Source: Chryseobacterium sp. Bi04
GTDB taxonomy: Bacteria; Bacteroidota; Bacteroidia; Flavobacteriales; Weeksellaceae
Direction: 5' to 3'
DNA length: 64,000 nucleotides
Assembly: GCF_918698085.1 (NCBI RefSeq)
Contig: NZ_CAKKLP010000013.1
Coordinates: 62,001 to 126,000 of the forward strand
In this document: one piece after another, positions 58,462 through 64,000 of the stretch
How positions within the stretch are numbered: position 1 is the first letter of the stretch
Layout: each line of letters begins with the position of its first letter
The notes under the pieces: model-generated
Databases searched by the model: none
What the model saw: only the letters and a program-made list of their open reading frames with translations
What the model was told of the DNA's origin: nothing
Made by a program: the position numbers and the translations under genes

Positions 58462-58926
58462 ATGAAAATTGCTGTTTTCCCGGGGTCATTTGATCCCATT
58501 ACACTAGGACATTACGATATTATAGAAAGAGCGGCACCGCTATTTGATAAATTAATTATTGCCATTGGGCAGAATTCTCAGAAGAAATATATGTTCCCTC
58601 TTGAAAAAAGAATGGAATTTATTCAAAACTCTGTGGCAGAATTCCCCAATGTAGAAGTAGACTCATTTGAAGGATTAACAGTAGATTACTGTTTTGAAAA
58701 AAATGCACAATACATTCTAAGAGGCTTAAGAAATCCTGCTGATTTTGAATTTGAAAAAGCAATCGCTCATACCAACAGGACATTAGCTCACAAAAAACTG
58801 GAAACCGTATTTTTACTCACTTCATCCGGTAAATCTTTTATCAGCAGCAGCATTGTAAGAGAAATCATCACCCACGGAGGAGAATACGAACTGATGGTTC
58901 CGGATTCCGTGAGAGTGAAGATATAA
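58462..58926 (+). CDS. coaD: phosphopantetheine adenylyltransferase
   Basis: 154 residues from MKIAVFPGSFDP. The nucleotidyltransferase H-x-G-H-type motif appears as TLGH and the conserved LRGLRNPADFEFE and SSGKSFISSSIVREI motifs identify CoaD, the fourth step of coenzyme A synthesis. The longer open frame upstream (from 58396) lies in the linker and is discarded. Confidence 0.95.
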   Translation: MKIAVFPGSFDPITLGHYDIIERAAPLFDKLIIAIGQNSQKKYMFPLEKRMEFIQNSVAEFPNVEVDSFEGLTVDYCFEKNAQYILRGLRNPADFEFEKAIAHTNRTLAHKKLETVFLLTSSGKSFISSSIVREIITHGGEYELMVPDSVRVKI

Positions 58927-58940
58927 AACATAGGTAATTG

Positions 58941-59346
58941 GCAATGAGTAATAAGTAATTTTGATAGTAGGGGTTTTAATCAGATCTTTAGGGAACGAGC
59001 CAAAAACTGTCCTATTGCTATCATTAGAACACTTTCTCCACTACCCTGTTCTGATGGCCTTTCCATAATAAGGAAACAGACAACAATTAACTACTTCTGT
59101 AGCAGCAAATTACAGAACTGTTTCAAGAGCAAGATCTGAAAAAGAAAAATTTGCTAAAATATGTATTGTTGTTGAAGAAATTGATGAAAATCAGCTTTGG
59201 CTTGAGATCATTGAAGAATTAGAATATGTAAATCCTGAAAAAATTCTATATTTAAAAACAGAATGTGAAGAATTAGTAAAAGTCATGACCAGATATAAGT
59301 TCAAACTATCACAAATTTAAATGGCATAATTTTTATTACTCATTGC
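58941..59346. repeat. inverted repeats flanking a degraded gene
   Basis: GCAATGAGTAATA (58941-58953) and its exact reverse complement TATTACTCATTGC (59334-59346) bracket the pseudogene at 58963-59320. The surrounding bases extend the match imperfectly. The right arm ends 17 bases before the TRIC gene start. Confidence 0.65.
58963..59320 (+). pseudogene. four-helix-bundle protein gene, frameshifted remnant
   Basis: The first part is open in one frame (RERAKNCPIAIIRTLSPLPCSDG LSIIRKQ). After about 59080 the continuation is one frame over: TTSVAANYRTVSRARSEKEK, then FAKICIVVEEIDENQLWLEI, to the stop at 59320. Together this is the family pattern of four-helix-bundle proteins (the S23/TIGR02436 group, also found as insertions in rRNA genes). 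No start codon fits. It is a decayed copy with a frameshift and a degraded front, between coaD and the TRIC gene. Confidence 0.75.
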
Positions 59347-59362
59347 TCATCACTTATAATAT

Positions 59363-59995
59363 ATGCACGAACAGTTCAATTTCGCCATAGAAGTACTTGG
59401 AACCATTGCCTTTTCCATGTCAGGAAGTTTTGCAGCGATGCAAAAACGGCTTGATCCGTTTGGGGTACTTATTATTGCCTTTGTTACTTCTGTAGGTGGA
59501 GGAACGGTGAGGGATCTCCTGCTGGACATCCCTGTGTTCTGGATGCATGATCTTCTCATGTGTGTATTGATCCTGATTACCAGTATATTTTCAATGGTCT
59601 TCAAATCTCTTGAAAAGAATTTTAAAGTAACCCTGTTTATCTTCGACAGCTTCGGATTGGGACTATTTACCATTATCGGAATTCAAAAAGGGCTGAATGT
59701 AGGTATTCATCCTTTGATCTGTATTGGACTGGGAACCATTACCGGCTGCTTTGGAGGTATTATCCGGGATATTTTACTGAACAGGATTCCTTTGATTTTC
59801 AGAAAAGAAATCTATGCTACCGCCTGTATTGTAGGTGGGGCAGCATTTTTACTGATGACAAAATACACTCCGCTATCCTATACTTTTATACAGATCTTTA
59901 CTATTTTACTGATCGTTGCCATCAGAACTTTTGCCGTAAAATATCACTGGCAGATGCCTAAGTTTTATGGCTATGACCATAATTCGGAAATGTAA
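59363..59995 (+). CDS. trimeric intracellular cation channel (TRIC) family protein
   Basis: 210 residues, seven membrane helices, UPF0126/YicG-type. Two repeats contain the diagnostic glycine-rich loops FVTSVGGGTVRDLLLDIP and TGCFGGIIRDILLNRIP. Bacterial TRIC channels conduct potassium and sodium. It lies directly after the pseudogene element and overlaps no other gene. Confidence 0.9.
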   Translation: MHEQFNFAIEVLGTIAFSMSGSFAAMQKRLDPFGVLIIAFVTSVGGGTVRDLLLDIPVFWMHDLLMCVLILITSIFSMVFKSLEKNFKVTLFIFDSFGLGLFTIIGIQKGLNVGIHPLICIGLGTITGCFGGIIRDILLNRIPLIFRKEIYATACIVGGAAFLLMTKYTPLSYTFIQIFTILLIVAIRTFAVKYHWQMPKFYGYDHNSEM

Positions 59996-59999
59996 ATTC

Positions 60000-60521
60000 A
60001 TGAAAAGCATATTTTTCATCATTTTATCCCTTTCCTTATTCTCTTGTCAGCATAAGAGTGAATTTGATTTGAATAGAGATCTTTATCAGTTCTCTGAAAA
60101 AATGGAAAATGGAGATACCATGAAAATCAAAACAGAGCTTTCAGCATGTACTTTTTTTGCATTTGAAGTATATATTTTTATCAAACAAAATGACAGTCTG
60201 TTTCTGGAAAAGTATTCTCAGATAGATACAGGGGGAAAAAGAACTCAAACGTTACCTAAAATCATTTACAAAATGAAAGCAAACGATCCGCTGTCTTTTG
60301 AAAATTATCTTAAATACCTTAATAAAGAAGATAAGCCGGATCACAAAAGTAATTTCCCATTGGTTTCTGTTCACTATAAAAATCAGAAACGTAACTTTTA
60401 CGACGATGGTCTCCGTGATAAATTTATAAAACTGGATCGCTTACTCCTTGTCAAAGAAAATATGTATCCTGCAGATACTTTTTTCATACAGGAAGCTCTA
60501 CCTCCACCTCCTGGTAAGTAA
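60000..60521 (+). CDS. small lipoprotein of unknown function
   Basis: 173 residues from the ATG at 60000. A signal peptide ends in LSLFSCQHK, a lipobox. The frame extends upstream into the TRIC gene but only the start at 60000 gives the signal peptide. Mature sequence has no recognisable motif and a proline-rich end (EALPPPPGK). Four bases after the TRIC stop, so probably cotranscribed. Confidence 0.65.
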   Translation: MKSIFFIILSLSLFSCQHKSEFDLNRDLYQFSEKMENGDTMKIKTELSACTFFAFEVYIFIKQNDSLFLEKYSQIDTGGKRTQTLPKIIYKMKANDPLSFENYLKYLNKEDKPDHKSNFPLVSVHYKNQKRNFYDDGLRDKFIKLDRLLLVKENMYPADTFFIQEALPPPPGK

Positions 60522-60529
60522 AAAAGAAA

Positions 60530-60548
60530 GTCCTGAAAAAATCAGGAC
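60530..60548. terminator. bidirectional terminator
   Basis: Stem GTCCTGA (60530-60536) with TCAGGAC (60542-60548), an A-tract upstream and T residues downstream, between convergent genes. Confidence 0.8.
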
Positions 60549-60574
60549 CTTTATATGGTATAAGAGAAAATCAA

Positions 60575-61141
60575 TTAGAATTTTCCTCTTTGTCTCATAT
60601 TTGGATTATGCATATGCTTTTGCATAGTAGGCATTTTCAACTGATCTTTCATCATTTTGATTTGATCTGTCATCATTCCTGCACTGTCTAATCTTTTTGC
60701 TTCTTCCAACAATTTCTGGCCTTCCTGCCTTCTTCCTTTAGAGATAGCAGATGCCGCAAGATTTAAAGTAGCCATGGCTCTGTCATGCTTCATATTCAAA
60801 CCATACTCCAATGCTTTTTTCATCAAAGGTTCTACTTTTGTAGGATGATCCTGAGCTTGCGTTAATCCTAATAAATAATGGAAATATCCATATTGGGATT
60901 TGTGAAGCTGTGCCTGATAGTTGGTAATCTTAGTCAGCCATTCTGCAGCTTTTTCCATATTCTGCTTTCTCAATTGCCAGAAAGCCAAAAGGATATATTC
61001 ATTTTTAAAGAAAAGTAAGATCGGAAATGCTGCAAGAAGAAAAACAACAATACCCCAGCCTAGGTTTCTTGTAAAAAACATCATATAAACTCCTGTAAGG
61101 ATAAGAAGAGCTGCTATTACAATTTTTATGTATTTATTCAT
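60575..61141 (-). CDS. membrane protein with TPR-like helices
   Basis: 188 residues. Two N-terminal hydrophobic helices (about 5-23 and 27-45) are followed by helical pairs reminiscent of tetratricopeptide repeats (MEKAAEWLTKITNY, VEPLMKKALEYGLN, QEGQKLLEEAKRL). The C-terminus is Met/His-rich. No named family. Confidence 0.65.
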   Translation of the reverse strand: MNKYIKIVIAALLILTGVYMMFFTRNLGWGIVVFLLAAFPILLFFKNEYILLAFWQLRKQNMEKAAEWLTKITNYQAQLHKSQYGYFHYLLGLTQAQDHPTKVEPLMKKALEYGLNMKHDRAMATLNLAASAISKGRRQEGQKLLEEAKRLDSAGMMTDQIKMMKDQLKMPTMQKHMHNPNMRQRGKF

Positions 61142-61305
61142 TATTAAATTTTAGAAGTGCAAAGATAATAAATTTAAGGTTTAGAGTTTAAGGTTTAGAG
61201 TCCAAAAAGCCAATTATGAATTGTCAAGACGCTTAGTCTGTCTATTTTTATAGAAGTCAAAGACATTCACTATTCATTTGCGAAGCAAAAACTGACTGCT
61301 AATGT

Positions 61306-61809
61306 TTAGTCTTCCTCTTTGGTCTTTATTTTCTCAAATGTCTGAAAGCAGAAATCATAGGCGTTTTTTTCATCTTTCTCATGACAGATTTCACTGGTCT
61401 TTTTCCAGATCTTCCCATCAATTTTCGGAAAAAATGTATCAGCCTTCAGATCAGCTTTCACTAAGGTTACTTCAAGTTTATCTACAGCATCCATCGTCTG
61501 CTCATACATATTACCTCCCCCAATAATAAAAACTTCCTCATCTATTTTTTTAGCAAATTTCACCGCTTCCTTAATACTGCCCACAATAAGAATGCCTTCT
61601 TCAAACCAATCTTTCTTTCTTGAAACAACAATATTGGTACGGTTAGGAAGAGGCTTCCCAATACTTTCATATGTTTTTCTTCCCATAATAATCGGATGCC
61701 CCGAGGTAAGATCTTTAAAATGTTTTAAATCTGTAGGAAGATGCCAAAGTAACTGGTTTTCAAAACCAATTTCATTTTTCTCTCCCATTGCCACCACTAT
61801 TGTTGTCAT
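61306..61809 (-). CDS. folA: dihydrofolate reductase
   Basis: 167 residues, the classic size. The substrate-binding GFENQLLWHLPTDLKHFK, NADPH-binding IIMGRKTYESIG and the VFIIGGGNMYEQ loop are all present. The second -7-type element (CAAAATTA, minus-strand TAATTTTG) at 61825-61832 lies just upstream, back to back with the lemA promoter. Confidence 0.95.
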   Translation of the reverse strand: MTTIVVAMGEKNEIGFENQLLWHLPTDLKHFKDLTSGHPIIMGRKTYESIGKPLPNRTNIVVSRKKDWFEEGILIVGSIKEAVKFAKKIDEEVFIIGGGNMYEQTMDAVDKLEVTLVKADLKADTFFPKIDGKIWKKTSEICHEKDEKNAYDFCFQTFEKIKTKEED

Positions 61810-61824
61810 TCAAATAATTTTCTG

Positions 61825-61852
61825 CAAAATTAGCACATAATTTGTATATTTG
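61825..61852. promoter_or_regulatory. divergent -7 elements for folA and lemA
   Basis: Minus-strand TAATTTTG (61825-61832) for folA and plus-strand TATATTTG (61845-61852) for lemA. Each is about 15-35 bases from its start codon. Neither has an obvious TTG at -33. Confidence 0.5.
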
Positions 61853-61884
61853 ATTAGCACAAAAAATTAAAAAAAAAATAAACT

Positions 61885-62490
61885 ATGAAAAATAAAGGAT
61901 GTCTGGGCGCCGGAACTATTGGTATTGCCCTCCTTGTTATTGTTGCAATCCTATTCTTTTGGGGAAAAAGCGGATATAATAACTTCGTAACCAAAGAACA
62001 GACGGTGAACACAAAATGGTCTAATATAGAGACCGTATATCAGAAAAGAGCCAATCTTATCCCTAACCTGGAAAGAACGGTTAAGTCTTATTCAAAATTT
62101 GAACAGGAAACGTTAACACAAGTGGTTGAAGCACGTTCCAAAGCAACTTCCATCAATGTTGACCCTACAAATATGACAGATGCTGACATTGCTAAATTCC
62201 AGGCTGCACAAGGAGAATTATCTGGAGCTTTAAGCCGATTGATGGCTGTTGTGGAGTCTTATCCAAATTTAAAAGCAGACCAGCAGTATATCAACTTCCA
62301 AAGAGAATATACCGCTATTGAAAACAGTATCAGAACAGAAACTGTATATTACAACGAGGCTGCGCAGGATTACAACACCTCCATCAAAACTTTCCCCAAT
62401 AATATTTTGGCGAATTTTACCAACTTTAAAGAAAAACCTTATTTCAAAGCTGAAGCAGGAGCTCAAAAAGCACCTGAGGTATTCAAATAA
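61885..62490 (+). CDS. LemA-family protein
   Basis: 201 residues. A single membrane helix near the N-terminus (residues 8-27) is followed by a helical bundle; the motif VNTKWSNIETVYQKRANLIPNL is the family signature. Next to two TPM-domain genes, with the stop overlapping the next start (TAATG). The LemA/TPM trio is frequent in Bacteroidota. The role is unclear. Confidence 0.92.
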   Translation: MKNKGCLGAGTIGIALLVIVAILFFWGKSGYNNFVTKEQTVNTKWSNIETVYQKRANLIPNLERTVKSYSKFEQETLTQVVEARSKATSINVDPTNMTDADIAKFQAAQGELSGALSRLMAVVESYPNLKADQQYINFQREYTAIENSIRTETVYYNEAAQDYNTSIKTFPNNILANFTNFKEKPYFKAEAGAQKAPEVFK

Positions 62491-62918
62491 TGAGTAATTT
62501 CCTTACAAATCAACAAATCGCTTCCCTTGTGGAAGCGATTCAGTCAGCAGAAGATCATTCTACAGGCGAAATAAGAGTGCATATAGACTCCAATACGGAA
62601 GAACGGAATGCAAAAACTGCATTTGAGGTATTCAAAGAGCTTTGTATGGATAAAACAGCTGACAGAAACGCCGTGCTTTTTCATATCAATTTCGAACAAA
62701 AATATCTGACCATTATCGGAGATATCGGGATACATGAAAAGGTACAGCAGTCTTACTGGGATCATTTGCATGACTATGTAACCTCTGAATTTGCCAAAGG
62801 AAATTATCACCAGGCGCTAAAAAGTGCCATCCTGGAAACAGGCCTTGAACTCAAAAAATATTTTCCTGTGGAAGGAGAAAACCCAAACCAACTCCCGAAT
62901 GAAATTACGTTCTCTTAA
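62490..62918 (+). CDS. TPM-domain protein, soluble
   Basis: 142 residues with the TLP18.3/Psb32/MOLO-1 (TPM) fold: IQSAEDHSTGEIRVHID, NAVLFHINFEQKYLTIIGDIGIHEKV. It has no signal peptide, unlike its partner. Coupled to lemA by a one-base overlap, and its end overlaps the next gene by 20 bases. Confidence 0.85.
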   Translation: MSNFLTNQQIASLVEAIQSAEDHSTGEIRVHIDSNTEERNAKTAFEVFKELCMDKTADRNAVLFHINFEQKYLTIIGDIGIHEKVQQSYWDHLHDYVTSEFAKGNYHQALKSAILETGLELKKYFPVEGENPNQLPNEITFS

Positions 62919-63717
62919 AATAGTATTTTCATTTTTATTGATCTGCTTTTACAGTTTTGTATCAGCACAATATACTGTTCCTGAAAAGCCGGCAGTGCTA
63001 TATCCGGTTTTTGATGAAGCCGGACTGCTCTCCCAGCAGGAGAAGGATGAGCTTAATAATAAGCTGATCAAATTTGCGGATTCTACCTCAACGGAAATTG
63101 AAGTCATAATCATCAAGTCTACCAAAGGAGAAGATGTGAACTTTTTGGCCACCATGTTTGGTCAGAAATGGAAAATCGGAAAAAAAGGAGTAGATAATGG
63201 AGTGGTTTTCCTGGTGGCTACAGAAGACAGAACAATGTCTATCCAGCAGGGAAGAGCAGTAGAGCAATATCTCACAGCTTCAGTAGCAGGACAGATTCTG
63301 GATTATATTGTGACACCCAATTTCCGGAAAGGACTTTGGTATGAAGGTATCAACCGTGGTACCTCAGCCATTATGGAAGCTGTTCAGGGGAAATTTAAAC
63401 CTGAAGAAACAACAGCCCCTTCCGGTAATGGAAGTGCATTTAAAATCCTCCTCATTGCTTTTGTCATTTTCATCATTATTGCCATTCTCTTTGGTAACAG
63501 AGGTGGTGGCCCCGGCAGAGGCAACAACGATGACGATGATGACGTTATCATCACAAGAAGAGGACGCAGAAACTATCCTGGTGGATTCTTCCCATTCCCT
63601 GGAAGTTTTGGTGGCGGAGGCTTCGGTGGTGGAAGTTCCGGCGGAGGTGGCGGTGGATTTGGAGGCTTCGGCGGTGGCGGAAGCTTTGGAGGCGGTGGTG
63701 CATCCGGTGGATGGTAA
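62899..63717 (+). CDS. YgcG-type TPM-domain membrane protein
   Basis: 272 residues from the ATG at 62899, which gives a good signal peptide (LKIVFSFLLICFYSFVSAQ); the upstream frame start would add 25 residues and no peptide. TPM domain (LLSQQEKDELNNKLIKFAD to QILDYIVTPNFRKGLW), a membrane helix near 185-207 and a Gly/Ser-rich tail ending GGGASGGW. It completes the LemA/TPM operon. Confidence 0.9.
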   Translation: MKLRSLKIVFSFLLICFYSFVSAQYTVPEKPAVLYPVFDEAGLLSQQEKDELNNKLIKFADSTSTEIEVIIIKSTKGEDVNFLATMFGQKWKIGKKGVDNGVVFLVATEDRTMSIQQGRAVEQYLTASVAGQILDYIVTPNFRKGLWYEGINRGTSAIMEAVQGKFKPEETTAPSGNGSAFKILLIAFVIFIIIAILFGNRGGGPGRGNNDDDDDVIITRRGRRNYPGGFFPFPGSFGGGGFGGGSSGGGGGGFGGFGGGGSFGGGGASGGW

Positions 63718-63747
63718 TTTTAATCCAGAAACAATAGATAGAAACAG

Positions 63748-63775
63748 ATCAGGTCATAAAGGCCTGATTTTTTTG
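63748..63775 (+). terminator. terminator of the lemA operon
   Basis: Stem ATCAGG (63748-63753) with CCTGAT (63763-63768) and a T-tract. Confidence 0.75.
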
Positions 63776-63914
63776 TTTAAAAACTCAAAATATTATTGTT
63801 TTATTGATTTTTATAAGCACTAAACCACATTTTACATATTAAAAAATTAATAAATCCAACTAAAACCTACCTTTTATCCAATATTTTTTCACTATATTTA
63901 CTGAAAACAGGATT

Positions 63915-64000
63915 ATGAAGAAGACGCTGGTAATATTTGCTCATCCCTATCTGGAGCACTCTAATTCGAATGTAGAGCTGATCAATTTCTACGTTCGCCA
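63915..64000 (+). CDS. NAD(P)H-dependent oxidoreductase, flavodoxin-like, 3' truncated by window
   Basis: Only 28 residues are visible (MKKTLVIFAHPYLEHSNSNV...). The start resembles the first strand and FMN-binding loop of KefF/MdaB-type quinone reductases (IFAHP followed by an S-x-x-N). The remainder lies outside the window. Confidence 0.7.
   Translation, partial: MKKTLVIFAHPYLEHSNSNVELINFYVR

Noticed and set aside
63590..63716. Gly-rich tandem sequence as a non-coding repeat
   Set aside because: It encodes the Gly/Ser tail of the YgcG-type TPM protein in a single frame, which is usual for that family.

Overview
The window is chromosomal DNA from a Bacteroidota bacterium. It is most like Chryseobacterium or a close Weeksellaceae relative, though I cannot confirm the genus without a search. 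The signs are low GC, weak Shine-Dalgarno sites, repeated TAnnTTTG -7 promoter elements, a PorP/SprF protein, a secreted protease with a type IX sorting tail, and unfused nuoC/nuoD with a short NuoG. No rRNA, tRNA, CRISPR array or intact insertion sequence was seen.

Layout. (1) 1-717: the end of a GNAT acetyltransferase and a small membrane protein. (2) 840-15336: a complete 14-subunit NADH:quinone oxidoreductase operon (nuoA-N), with a predicted secreted barrel-like protein between nuoF and nuoG and a clear terminator after nuoN. Most nuo gaps are filled by low-complexity, imperfectly self-complementary linkers. (3) 15426-27493: an accessory island. It holds a LysM protein, a PAAR-like DUF4280 protein, and a 1017-aa muralytic effector with a lambda-type muramidase and an M23 peptidase at its C-terminus. 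A translationally coupled lipoprotein follows, then another lipoprotein, then a second effector C-terminus with no proper start codon that carries a 729-bp near-identical copy of the first effector's central module. More candidate immunity lipoproteins follow, one frameshifted and one a fragment. The island ends at the remnant of an outer-membrane barrel gene. (4) 27616-39560: a GAF protein, an HD-Pycsar-effector-like fusion with a bestrophin, a giant metallophosphatase/kinase-like/barrel lipoprotein, an M43 protease and lipoproteins. (5) 39613-46531: mazG, a composite repeat, a DUF5606 protein, def, ruvX, a SixA-like phosphatase, a class-C beta-lactamase-fold hydrolase and a beta-helix protein. 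(6) 46681-64000: mostly housekeeping genes (yfcE-like, Smr, DUF3822-rsmD, hxlR/nitroreductase, murI, muiA-like, hemW, porP/sprF, rluD, PASTA, ddl, coaD, TRIC, folA, the LemA/TPM trio), plus a four-helix-bundle pseudogene.

The part most worth attention is region 3. It reads as a polymorphic, probably contractile-injection-delivered, cell-wall-degrading effector. A reserve C-terminal cassette and an array of immunity-like lipoproteins sit downstream, arranged so that recombination in the 729-bp repeat could exchange the toxin end.
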